This document shows positions 19,133-27,366 of a DNA stretch of 38,947 nt, one piece after another. The stretch covers positions 30,552 to 69,498 of the forward strand of contig NZ_QXTJ01000004.1 in NCBI RefSeq assembly GCF_003605735.1, written 5' to 3'. The DNA comes from Pseudomonas sp. LS-2. Its GTDB lineage: Bacteria > Pseudomonadota > Gammaproteobacteria > Pseudomonadales > Pseudomonadaceae. Position 1 is the stretch's first letter. Every line of letters starts with the position of its first letter. Under the pieces are notes generated by a model. The model did not search any database, was not told where the DNA came from, and saw only the letters and a list, made by a program, of their open reading frames with translations. Made by a program: the position numbers and the translations under genes.

Positions 19133-19733
19133 GCTAAAAGACAAGCAAACATCATCACTTGAATGTACAAGAAAGCTACTGCGCGCCGTAATCTCCAATC
19201 CTGGCAAGTACGCCTGCGACACAACCATTATAGATGCACTCGCAAGCCAAAGCTCACTGGCAAAGTTCAGCGCAAACGTCATGATTGACGGAGAGTTACT
19301 AGATATCTTATCTATGAGCCTGAATACTTTCAAAACGAGGTGTGAGGAGCGTATCTCTGGGGGATTCACGGCAATAGACCACCTACGCAAAAGTGCAGTC
19401 AGGGCAATAGGAGTTGAAAAGAACAAGCCATCCCCTAAAAACTCTAGAACAAGAGAAGCTCTCTCCAAAAAAATAACAGAACTCACGTCCACTCTTGAGA
19501 CCATGAAACGTTCAAACCTTGTACTTTTACAGACTCTATCCGAAGTCAGATTTCAAATCGACAGCGTGCTTGACGCACCCGACGAGACCACTAGAACAAA
19601 CAGGGGAAAGAAACTAATCAACCGGATTACTGCCATTACCAGCTTAAACTCTGACAACTACCAAATTCCGGCCCTAACCTCCGCATCGATATCATTAATC
19701 AAGCCGAAGAGAGCAGGCGATGAAAACGAATAG
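19119..19733 (+). CDS. Small helical accessory protein of the integration operon (TnpC-like?)
   Basis: A 204-residue charged protein with predicted helices. Residues about 110-150 contain heptad-like hydrophobic spacing (SKKITELTSTLETMKRSNLV), a likely coiled coil. I do not recognise a catalytic motif. The position, between two tyrosine recombinases with 14-nt overlaps on both sides, suggests an orientation or assembly factor like TnpC of Tn554 or an SE-element accessory protein. That comparison rests on layout only. Codon use is A+T-rich (many AAA, ATA, AGA). Confidence 0.7.
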   Translation: MSWNELKDKQTSSLECTRKLLRAVISNPGKYACDTTIIDALASQSSLAKFSANVMIDGELLDILSMSLNTFKTRCEERISGGFTAIDHLRKSAVRAIGVEKNKPSPKNSRTREALSKKITELTSTLETMKRSNLVLLQTLSEVRFQIDSVLDAPDETTRTNRGKKLINRITAITSLNSDNYQIPALTSASISLIKPKRAGDENE

Positions 19734-21114
19734 CTCATTAGTTAAATTTTTACACAATGTAGAGCTATTCGATAGCGTCTCGCTAGGAAAAACCAACACG
19801 AACTCGTATCACAGATTCCCCTACATTTCGTGGCCCAATGGTACTCCCTGCCTGATCGCCAACCTTTACTTGCTCCACCTTTCTACAAAATACAAGCAGA
19901 TTTCTGCAGATGGCCGAATCCAGGACAGTAAGGGAGGCACCTTAGGTCAGTACGCGAGCCATATAAGCCAACTTTTAAGACAGTGCTGGATAAAGCAAGT
20001 CGACCCCTTCCACATCGACGACCATTTCTTTGAGAACTTTATAATCTCTATTATTGAAGAGCTTAGCAAGACGAGAGCCGACAAACCCAAGCGAATAGAT
20101 CAAAGCACTAGAGTCATCGGTAGAGAGTGTTTAAAGTTCCTGAAGTGGGTTGGTGACTTCCATGGCGACCCTAAATTTGTATCACCTAAAGGAACCATCA
20201 GAACATCCATAGAACAAGTGATATCAAACTTTAATGGCCAGCACAAAGTCACATCAGCGGAAACCCACCACTCTTTTCCACTGCCTTTCAGAGAGCACAC
20301 TCGCGATCCAATTCCAGAGCACAACATCAGAAGACTTGAAGACGCAGCTGAAAAGTCAAACAAATCAGACTTTATAAAGGCCAGAGACAAAGCTCTTATT
20401 ACCTTGCTAAAGCACACTGGCGCGCGCCGAGCAGAAGCCGCCTCAGTAACATTGAAAGCTATACGCGACGCACAACTCATGAAATACCCCATGCTTAATA
20501 TGATTACCGTTAAGCGCGGCGAAACTTATATACGAGAAGTCCCAGTTAGCGCAATTGCCTTTCTTGAGATCAAGGAGTACATAAGCGAAAGGCAAAAAAT
20601 CCAGAAAAAACACCCCGAACAAAAAAATGATTATTTGTTCATATCCGAAACAACTGGAACCCCACTAGCAATTGAAACGCACACAAAAAACATATCAGAC
20701 CTGAGAGATGCTGCTCACATATCGGAACAGGCCTGCGCACACATGTTCCGGCATGCATTCATCGGAAACCTATTCACGCTTTTGATTGAACGTCATAAAT
20801 TCAACAGCAAAGATGAGTTTGAAGAAGCACTGATAAACGACGAAGTCTTCTTGAAGAAAGTTCAAGAATGGACTGGACACAAATCGCTCCGCTCACTTAG
20901 AACATATTTGCAAAAGGTTTTCAAATACGAAGAAGGCGTTAACAAAACCGTTGAGGGCGTTCACGAAAGTCAGACTCTTAAGCTCTATCAAGAGAAGGAC
21001 GATGCCCTGTTCAAAAGGATGAAGGAAGGCAAGATATCGCCTGACGATTACGCACAAAAGCGAGGTGAGCTCCAAGAGCTGCGTGACCGTGAGCTGTCAC
21101 GGTACCGCAAATGA
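19720..21114 (+). CDS. Tyrosine recombinase/integrase, fourth gene of integration operon
   Basis: A 464-residue site-specific recombinase with a recognisable layout: an N-terminal core-binding domain (about residues 45-190), then the catalytic domain with Arg in HTGARRAEAASV near residue 236, HMFRH near 341 (HxxR), EWTGHKSLRSLRTYL near 383-396 with GH and the nucleophilic Tyr. A charged tail of about 60 residues follows (EKDDALFKRMKEGKISPDDY). It closely matches ordinary integrases and is the most canonical of the set. It overlaps the third gene by 14 nt. It ends 48 bp before the end of the convergent complete hrpB. Confidence 0.88.
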   Translation: MKTNSSLVKFLHNVELFDSVSLGKTNTNSYHRFPYISWPNGTPCLIANLYLLHLSTKYKQISADGRIQDSKGGTLGQYASHISQLLRQCWIKQVDPFHIDDHFFENFIISIIEELSKTRADKPKRIDQSTRVIGRECLKFLKWVGDFHGDPKFVSPKGTIRTSIEQVISNFNGQHKVTSAETHHSFPLPFREHTRDPIPEHNIRRLEDAAEKSNKSDFIKARDKALITLLKHTGARRAEAASVTLKAIRDAQLMKYPMLNMITVKRGETYIREVPVSAIAFLEIKEYISERQKIQKKHPEQKNDYLFISETTGTPLAIETHTKNISDLRDAAHISEQACAHMFRHAFIGNLFTLLIERHKFNSKDEFEEALINDEVFLKKVQEWTGHKSLRSLRTYLQKVFKYEEGVNKTVEGVHESQTLKLYQEKDDALFKRMKEGKISPDDYAQKRGELQELRDRELSRYRK

Positions 21115-21162
21115 GCCCCAGCGCCCCGCCGAGACCCCACGGCCCTGCGGCAACGTTGAACA

Positions 21163-23685
21163 TCAGGTTTTCCTAGGCTTTGCCCTGGATGTAGCCTCCG
21201 CGACCAACGGATCATCAGGCCAAAAATGCTTCGGGTATCTGCCCTTTAGATCCTTTTTGACTTCCGAGTAGGTCGTCTTCCAGAAATTCGCCAAGTCTTG
21301 GGTAACCTGCACGGGGCGCCGGGCAGGCGACAGCAGATGAAGCTTGAGCACCTGCCTTCCGCCGGCGACTCGAGGCGTGTCCGAAAGCCCGAACAGCTCC
21401 TGCAGCCGGACAGCCAAGATTGGTGGCCGCTCGCCGTAGTCGATGCGAATGTTCGACCCTGATGGCACCGGGATCGTTTGGGGTGCCAGCGTCTCGAGTT
21501 GCTGTGGCAATGGCCATGGCAGCAGAGTACGCAGGATTGTCGTCAAATCAATCTGCCCGAGATGACTCAACCTCGTAACCTTCCCGATATACGGCGTAAG
21601 CCATTCGGCCATGGACGCCAGAAGAGCCTGATCGCTGAGAACTGGCCAATGAGACTCGCCTTTTTCCTCAAGCTCCAGGCACCTGAGAAGCTCAATGCGG
21701 GCCTGCCACTGTCGTAGCTCGGGTGTCCAAGGCAGCAGTTCTAGACCCTTACGCCGGATATAGTTGATGAGGGCCTTGGCACGCAGATCATCATCCAGGT
21801 GCGCCAGGGGCGCAGACGACAGGACGAGCTCACCCAGCTTACGCTGTCGTTCAGCTTTGAGCACACCTTCGTGCTCATCCCAATCCAGCTCTTCTACCTG
21901 AGCAACCTGCTCCTGCAGTACGGATTCAAAGAGCCCTGGATCGAGATCTGCCGCGAGATAGATCCGCTCTTCACGCTGTCCTTGGCGACTTCCTAGGTCT
22001 GCGATTACCAGCCACTGGTGCTTCATCAGCGCATCGCTCTCAACGAACAAGGCAGCCCGGCCATTGGCGAGACGATACTCGGAGCCACCATCACGACGTT
22101 GCTGAGCGATTCGGTCAGGGTAGGCGAAAGCTAGCAGCGCCCCGACCCATCCTGGGTGCTTCGGATCTGCGAGCGGGTTCAAAACAGGTTGGCGCAGGAA
22201 TGATCGGTACTGAGCCGCCAGACGGCGAGCGCGCTGAACACTGCCCTTCTCGTTACGCTGGGCGCGTTGCTCTCCGCTGAGAATCTCGAGACGGCTGTGG
22301 ATATCGGCTCCTGCTCCCCGCTGAATGTCCTTCTCTCCGAGCAACGCGGCCATATCGCAGGCGAGTTTACCTAGCCCGAGTGAGTGTCCACGTAGAAGCA
22401 AATGGGCAATACGAGGATGCGCTGGCAGCTCTGCCATGTCACCGCCATGCCTGGTGAGTTTCCGATCCTCACCCAGCGCCCCCAGACGTACCAACAGGTC
22501 ACAGGCCTGCGAGTAGGCAGCGCTTGGCGGAGCATCCAACCAGCTCAACTCGCTGGGCGTGACACCCCATCTGCTCAGTTGCAATGCAAGGCCGGCAAGG
22601 TCTGCCTGTTGGATTTCGGGAGCGGAGTAAGCAGGTAGTTGATCGTTTTGCGTCTCCGACCACAACCGATAACAGATGCCAGGCTCAAGTCGACCTGCAC
22701 GGCCAGCACGTTGAGTAGCACTCGCCTTCGAGATTCGCTGGGTATCCAGACGGGTCATGCCACTGCGGGGGTCGAATCGCGGGACGCGCTCAAGACCTGA
22801 GTCGATCACCACACGAACCCCCTCAATGGTCACACTGGTCTCGGCGATGTTGGTGGCCAGCACGATCTTCCGCTTGCCAGCCGGCGCTGCATCGATTGCC
22901 GCGCGCTGGGCACTCAAATCGAGCTCTCCGTGCAATGGGCACAGCAGAATGTCGCTCCGATCTCCCAAGCGATCCTGGAGGCTTTGATGGACACGCCTTA
23001 TCTCTGCCTGGCCAGGGAGGAAGACCAGCAGGCTACCGCCCTGCTCGTCCAAGGCATCCAGGCATTTCGAAACGACAGCCTGATCAAGGTAATCGGAAGG
23101 CTGGAGTGGCGATCCCCAAACCGTCGTGACAGGAAACATTCGTCCCTCAGAGGTCACGATTGGCGCGTCATCGAGCATTCTAGAAAGCCGCTCACCTTCG
23201 AGCGTTGCCGACATCAGGAGCACCTTCAGCGGCGTGTCATCCCGAAACAGATCTCGGCCATTGAGCGTAAGTGCCAAGGCCAAGTCGGCGTCCAAGTTAC
23301 GAAGGTGGAATTCGTCAAAGATGACCAGACCTACGCCTTCAAGGGAGGGATCAGCCTGCAAACGGCGAGCAAGAATGCCCTCAGTGACCACCTCGATGAG
23401 GGTATCTGGCCCCACTTTGCTTTCCAGTCTAATGCGGTAACCGACAGTCTCTCCCACCTTCTCGCCTAGTTCTGCAGCCATTCGCTCAGCGGCTGCTCGA
23501 GCTGCAAGCCGACGCGGCTCGAGCATCACTATCGTCTGGCCGTTCAGCCATTCCTCTTTCAGCAGTGCGAGCGGAACGCGAGTGGTCTTCCCGGCACCCG
23601 GAGGGGCCTGGAGAACGACTTCATCACGGTCTTGGAGGGCTTGAAGGAGAGCTGGCAGGGCAGCATCGATAGGTAACGCAATCAT
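21163..23685 (-). CDS. hrpB: ATP-dependent helicase HrpB, complete divergent island copy
   Basis: A full-length 840-residue HrpB. Walker A PPGAGKTTR is at residues 28-36, TEGILARR near 101, the motif II box DEFH at 124-127, SATLEGE near 152, SATQRAGRAGRLEPG near 320, and the HrpB C-terminal domain to the end. GGGAG lies just before the ATG. By eye about three quarters of residues match the broken host copy, so it is not a recent duplication. Codon use is less G+C-rich than the host copy and does not change along the gene, including across residue 128, which speaks for one foreign gene rather than a host/element hybrid. At the insertion point it reads DEFH-LRN where the host read ERS. It should replace the function of the broken hrpB; HrpB's cellular role in Pseudomonas is poorly defined. 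Confidence 0.93.
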   Translation of the reverse strand: MIALPIDAALPALLQALQDRDEVVLQAPPGAGKTTRVPLALLKEEWLNGQTIVMLEPRRLAARAAAERMAAELGEKVGETVGYRIRLESKVGPDTLIEVVTEGILARRLQADPSLEGVGLVIFDEFHLRNLDADLALALTLNGRDLFRDDTPLKVLLMSATLEGERLSRMLDDAPIVTSEGRMFPVTTVWGSPLQPSDYLDQAVVSKCLDALDEQGGSLLVFLPGQAEIRRVHQSLQDRLGDRSDILLCPLHGELDLSAQRAAIDAAPAGKRKIVLATNIAETSVTIEGVRVVIDSGLERVPRFDPRSGMTRLDTQRISKASATQRAGRAGRLEPGICYRLWSETQNDQLPAYSAPEIQQADLAGLALQLSRWGVTPSELSWLDAPPSAAYSQACDLLVRLGALGEDRKLTRHGGDMAELPAHPRIAHLLLRGHSLGLGKLACDMAALLGEKDIQRGAGADIHSRLEILSGEQRAQRNEKGSVQRARRLAAQYRSFLRQPVLNPLADPKHPGWVGALLAFAYPDRIAQQRRDGGSEYRLANGRAALFVESDALMKHQWLVIADLGSRQGQREERIYLAADLDPGLFESVLQEQVAQVEELDWDEHEGVLKAERQRKLGELVLSSAPLAHLDDDLRAKALINYIRRKGLELLPWTPELRQWQARIELLRCLELEEKGESHWPVLSDQALLASMAEWLTPYIGKVTRLSHLGQIDLTTILRTLLPWPLPQQLETLAPQTIPVPSGSNIRIDYGERPPILAVRLQELFGLSDTPRVAGGRQVLKLHLLSPARRPVQVTQDLANFWKTTYSEVKKDLKGRYPKHFWPDDPLVAEATSRAKPRKT

Positions 23686-24192
23686 GGTGGCTCCCGGGTT
23701 GGTCGGGAAGTATACCTATGATCGACTTTAGGACGGCGCCGATTGCCTCTCACCAGTGTGAGTGGGCTAAGCTGAGGATCATGGTTCAACGCCTCACGAG
23801 GATCGGCACATGAGCTTGCTCAATGCACTCTGGCTAGGATTTTTCACAGACCGCAGGTCAGAGATTGAGATTGAGCGCATGAGGCAGTCCCGCGATCAAG
23901 CCCTACTCAAGTGAAGCACTAGGGGGCCGAAGCCCTTTAGCGAACTCATGTCGACACACTCTTCCATGCCCCTTCTGCGATCACCAATGTAGCCAACCTC
24001 CAGAACCAAGCGCGATCCTTGTCGGATCAGCAAAGATTTGCTCTAGACAGAGTACGACTTTGTGCTAAGTTTTCCCCATTCGATGTTCTTGGATCGAGCG
24101 GTCGGCACGCAAACGCCAAGTAGCTACACTCCTTTTATCGCAAGCTTTCGACGATGGTCAGACGGCAGCCGACACTCTGACTGGAGATCGCT
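23686..24192. other. Upstream region of island hrpB and of the integrase-like gene
   Basis: This 507-bp region divides the divergent island hrpB (minus) and the integrase-like gene (plus), so it must hold promoters for both. It contains the 34-codon reading frame listed separately. The stretch 23915-24180 shows no credible gene and no clear repeat to me. Confidence 0.5.
23810..23914 (+). CDS. Possible 34-residue small protein
   Basis: An ATG at 23810 is preceded by GAGGA about 8 bases upstream and opens a 34-codon frame. The product has a hydrophobic start (MSLLNALWLGFF) and a charged amphipathic end (RRSEIEIERMRQSRDQALLK), the look of a small membrane-edge peptide. No homology can be claimed. 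It is included because the ribosome-binding site and codon use look natural; it could still be chance. Confidence 0.35.
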   Translation: MSLLNALWLGFFTDRRSEIEIERMRQSRDQALLK

Positions 24193-25191
24193 ATGCGCGT
24201 CCCTATCGCTCAATCCGACCTGATCCAGAATCGCGGCTTCAAGCTGATCGCACGAGTGCTTCAGCAAAACTGGCCTGCCTCGCCCCCTGTTCGACTTATG
24301 ACATTGCAAGACGTTTTGTCACAGGGGCTTGGCTATCGCGACTATCACGACCTCTCGCAAGAGGCAGAAAAAGGCACGTCTCATAAATCCGTTCCAACCT
24401 TGGCTGAGGTCGCTGACGGCATCAATACGGCTGTCTTCGCCTACCTCAACGGTGAGTCTGCATCCGGCATTTCCTCTGATGATGTCGACAAGGCTGTTAA
24501 GTCCTTGCCCTTGAATCAGCTCAAGGTCTTCTCGAAGGCTGTTCCATTTGCGCCAACGCCTCGGTTAGCTGAGCAGCCCAATGAGTTCGGCGCCCACGAA
24601 TATCAGCCATCGGCTCCAGAACAGCCCATGCCACCGGGACGATCACTTCGCTCCGCTTTGGTTTCCGCAAAAGGGCAATTGAGCCGAGAAGGGAAAAGCC
24701 TGTGGGAGTTAGTGAAACAAGAAGGAGATCTCCGTGATATCTGCCTGTTGAGCCTTATTTTGTTCACAGGACTCAGGATGTTGGAAATCGTCGGATTGAA
24801 GGTCGGCAAACCAGCTGAAGTCGACCATCTGTTTTCGATTCCGATCCATAAAGAGCGGGATGTCGGCTGGAGGTACTCTCCAACAGCGGTGGGTATCGGT
24901 TACTGGCTTAGGGGACATATCCTCAAGGAAAGTCTGCAGCCAGGAGACTACTTGTTCAGATCGAAGCGCAACCCTGAAAGCCACATGACCACTGCCGAGC
25001 TCCGCAGGATCCTTTCGAGGTGGAACAGCGAGGCCAAATCAGCCTCAGAAGCCCGGAGGATTCTTGTGTCTCTCGAGGTGAACCATTCGTATTTTGAGGT
25101 GATCCAGTTCATGACAGCCCATGTTTCGACGGACACGTTGCGCTATTACATCTCGGGCGATGAGAATCCCTCTGACCGTAGCCACCCATAA
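24193..25191 (+). CDS. Integrase-like protein, probably degenerate tyrosine recombinase
   Basis: A 332-residue protein. The C-terminal half resembles a tyrosine-recombinase catalytic domain: LILFTGLRMLEIVGLKV near residue 190 has the first Arg, and VIQFMTAHVSTDTLRYYI near 305-323 has a His and a Tyr in the GH-x-Y position. I do not see a clear HxxR motif, so catalysis is doubtful. The N-terminal part (residues 1-60, with LGYRDYHDLSQEAE) is an unrecognised domain. GGAG eight bases upstream supports the start. It may be a regulator or leftover recombinase. A hairpin of the cargo-repeat family lies 38 bp after its stop. Confidence 0.6.
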   Translation: MRVPIAQSDLIQNRGFKLIARVLQQNWPASPPVRLMTLQDVLSQGLGYRDYHDLSQEAEKGTSHKSVPTLAEVADGINTAVFAYLNGESASGISSDDVDKAVKSLPLNQLKVFSKAVPFAPTPRLAEQPNEFGAHEYQPSAPEQPMPPGRSLRSALVSAKGQLSREGKSLWELVKQEGDLRDICLLSLILFTGLRMLEIVGLKVGKPAEVDHLFSIPIHKERDVGWRYSPTAVGIGYWLRGHILKESLQPGDYLFRSKRNPESHMTTAELRRILSRWNSEAKSASEARRILVSLEVNHSYFEVIQFMTAHVSTDTLRYYISGDENPSDRSHP

Positions 25192-25229
25192 GAAAGCTGA
25201 TCCTTGTGGGAGGGGCGACGTTCTTCCAA

Positions 25230-25273
25230 CGCGGCTGCCGTGAACCATGCCGCCGGTGACGCCGGCGGCATGA
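25230..25273 (+). terminator. Perfect 11-bp hairpin, short member of the cargo 3' repeat
   Basis: CATGCCGCCGG pairs fully with CCGGCGGCATG around a TGACG loop. The left arm is preceded by GCGGCTGCCGTGAACCATGCC, which is nearly identical to the start of the repeats at 26577, 31205 and 34311 (GGCTGTCGTNAACCAAGCC). There is no T run, so it is either a factor-assisted terminator or a structured boundary. Confidence 0.65.
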
Positions 25274-25347
25274 CCATAGATCAAGACCCTGACTTTAATG
25301 TTAAATCCATCCCTTCGCAGCATCTAAAATGCGCCCACCGCCTTCAC

Positions 25348-26043
25348 TCATGAATCGAAGCGCAATTCCTCTTCCTGAGTTTCACTCTTTAGCAATCCTT
25401 CTTTGGGGACTTCTAAGGTATGGAACGAGACACTCGACTTGTCGACGTGACTACGTTTGAGCAAGAAGAGCATGTCATCAGATTCGGCAATTTGGCATGC
25501 CTGGATCCGATCCAGATTTTTGTATATCAGCGTCCGTTCCGCGCATTTCGAGGCTGTAGTCAGCGCTGCCTTGCGACCGGTTTGGGAGGGTATTTGCATA
25601 GTCAGATACCACGAAATCAGCGAAAAGGCAGCGATAGCTAAAGCCGCTGCAGTGATCTTCAACGGCGTGCTGAGCTCACTGGCACGAGTCACGAACCTAG
25701 CCATCCATGAAGGCAGAGCTTGGGGTTTCGGGGATTGGTTACCTGGTCGTTCGAGTAGGGCCAGCATGACAGCGATCAGCAGCGCTGCTGCGATGCCGAA
25801 AAGAAAGGCCGCTATCCACGAAACGATGCTCGCTCCACCGTAGATTGCGTACTTTTGCGCTCCAAAATTCAGCCGATCAATCGAGATGTTAAGCGTCTGG
25901 TAATACTTCTCCAAATGCGCGTAGCCACTCATGGTGAAGGCGCCGAGGCTAGCTGCGATGAGCGTCGCCGCTTCTATGCGCAGAAACCTCCTGTATCCAG
26001 AATGTGCAGCACCGGGTACCGCCTCGCTAAGCGTGTCCGTCAA
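25348..26043 (-). CDS. Unknown three-helix membrane protein
   Basis: A 231-residue protein with likely membrane segments at residues 22-40, 66-98 (long, maybe two short helices) and 127-149. A soluble C-terminal region of about 80 residues follows, with two cysteines (KCAERTLIYKNLDRIQACQI) that could form a disulfide if it is periplasmic. I do not recognise the family. It stands alone on the minus strand between plus-strand cargo genes. Confidence 0.65.
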   Translation of the reverse strand: MTDTLSEAVPGAAHSGYRRFLRIEAATLIAASLGAFTMSGYAHLEKYYQTLNISIDRLNFGAQKYAIYGGASIVSWIAAFLFGIAAALLIAVMLALLERPGNQSPKPQALPSWMARFVTRASELSTPLKITAAALAIAAFSLISWYLTMQIPSQTGRKAALTTASKCAERTLIYKNLDRIQACQIAESDDMLFLLKRSHVDKSSVSFHTLEVPKEGLLKSETQEEELRFDS

Positions 26044-26355
26044 AAGCTTATCTCCGTATTGAATCCATTACCCGCACCGCTCACCTACCTGGCTTTCAAT
26101 AGTAAGTGCGGGAAGTCACTTGAGCTACGTTGCCACAGCCTAAACCATCAGCAAGCCAGCAAATACCGATCATCATGACCAGGGATCGCATTGTCTCAAC
26201 CCAAGTTGACGGAATACGGCCTAATTGAACGCAAACCTCTGACCGGAGCGCGCTCTTGGAGGAGCTTGCCTTAAAGATGATCCTGGGATGTGAGGAGCTA
26301 GGCTTGTCATTCTCTATCATCCATACTCGGCACTAGGGTTTTGTGGAGGTGGATG
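26044..26355. other. Intergenic region with weak remnant of a cargo gene start
   Basis: About 312 bp without a credible gene. At 26089-26116 the sequence (TCACCTACCTGG and following) resembles the beginning of the small gene at 30833, roughly three quarters matching over about 40 bases. It may be a decayed second copy. The rest shows nothing I can name. Confidence 0.35.
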
Positions 26356-26544
26356 ATGGGATGGTTTTTCAGAGATAAGCGCCCAGCTTGGGTGCAGGAA
26401 GAAGAGCGGAAATTCATCGCAGCTGCGAACTCACTTAAGACACTGCACGTCACGCCAGAAGGGGGCATGAGGATCGATCCTGAAGAAATTCGAGACCAGA
26501 TCATTGCTGGGCGTGAGCTGTACAAACAATTCGTTAAACGATAG
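26356..26544 (+). CDS. Small unknown cargo protein
   Basis: A 62-residue protein beginning MGWFFRDKRPAWVQEEERKF, with a charged helical middle and ending YKQFVKR. GGAGGT at 26345-26350 supports a start at 26353 or 26356; the second gives the better spacing of 5-6 bases. Its family is not known to me. It is followed by one of the three long cargo repeats. Confidence 0.6.
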   Translation: MGWFFRDKRPAWVQEEERKFIAAANSLKTLHVTPEGGMRIDPEEIRDQIIAGRELYKQFVKR

Positions 26545-26576
26545 CCCCGTAGATAGTTTGCGCGCCCCTCACGGGG

Positions 26577-26664
26577 ACGGCCATCGTTAACCAAGCCCGA
26601 TGGTCTTGGCCCTGCGGGCTTTTGTCCTCGCGTCTTTCGCCTTCGGCTGCGCGCTCCGCTTGCC
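26577..26664 (+). repeat. Cargo 3' repeat, copy 1
   Basis: About 88 bp beginning 33 bases after the stop of the gene at 26356. It shares with copies 2 and 3 the blocks AACCAAGCC, TCTTGGCCCT-n-GGGC and GCGCGCTCCGCTTGCC. CCAAG and CTTGG pair to form a hairpin core. It also has CGCCTTCGGC, a second small hairpin, shared with copy 2. Confidence 0.85.
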
Positions 26665-26754
26665 TACCTCGTCAGCTCGCAAGTTACTGTCAGTGGATAG
26701 CTTTCACTCCCTCGGTCACAGTGCCCTTGTCCCCAGCTATTTGGGAATCCTGAT

Positions 26755-27150
26755 TTAATCAGTACCCGATGCCCGGCTTAAACGATGCTTTTCCAGGTAT
26801 CGCATTTCAGCCTCCCATTCCTGCAGAAACTTTTCCCAATCAGCTGAGTAGGCTCCTTCCGCAACACGAGTAGATCCTACGCTCGCACGCAGGAAGCGTT
26901 CACGCCACGGCTGTGGGATGCTTGAGTCACGAATGATGCGCCGGCCAAGACGGTGGGGTTCGGACTGAACGTTGGCGCGGACGTCCCCGAGACATAGCAC
27001 CGACAAATTGTCGAGCCGTTCTCGGGTATCAACGTCGTCAAGTGCATCGATCACGGGAGCGGCACTTGGATCTCCTGGGATTAGGTGAGCGAGCGTCCAC
27101 AGCGCTTTCCTTCTCAGCGCTTCCCGATCCGTCAAATCATCTTCATTCAT
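26755..27150 (-). CDS. Unknown cargo protein of 131 residues
   Basis: The start is placed at the ATG at 27148-27150, because GGAG lies 9 bases upstream and because the same 5' region is duplicated at 30736-30795. The product begins MNEDDLTDREALRRKALWTL and contains ALWTLAHLIPGDPSAAPVIDALDD and PQPWRERFLRASVGSTR. It is soluble and helical, with no motif I can name. The longer frame to 27297 is not supported. Confidence 0.6.
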   Translation of the reverse strand: MNEDDLTDREALRRKALWTLAHLIPGDPSAAPVIDALDDVDTRERLDNLSVLCLGDVRANVQSEPHRLGRRIIRDSSIPQPWRERFLRASVGSTRVAEGAYSADWEKFLQEWEAEMRYLEKHRLSRASGTD

Positions 27151-27180
27151 CGCGGCACACTCCAGATCGTGGCATCGTAG
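27121..27180. repeat. 60-bp direct repeat, copy A
   Basis: These 60 bases match 30736-30795 at 57 positions in the same orientation. They cover the first ten codons and the 5' leader of the gene at 26755-27150. The two copies flank the KAP/HEPN gene pair. Confidence 0.92.
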
Positions 27181-27366
27181 GTGCTCGCCGGAATTTCCAA
27201 GCGATAAAGGCCGGCTTACCTTAATCATCTCCCGACACATCCCCCAGTAGATGTGCGGCGCACGTAGTCGGGGCGTCCCGAAAAGTGGGGATGCCACTTT
27301 CTACTGAAACGTCCGCGCCGGGGAATACGACACACCATCAGCGGCCCGGAGGCGTCTCACATCGTC

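Noticed and set aside
12530..23685. Two hrpB copies as a simple tandem duplication
   Set aside because: The copies differ at about a quarter of residues and in codon use, and one is cut exactly where recombinase genes begin; recent duplication does not explain this.
26276..26335. 19-codon frame before the 62-residue cargo gene
   Set aside because: Too short and no supporting pattern; it may be a leader but nothing shows it.
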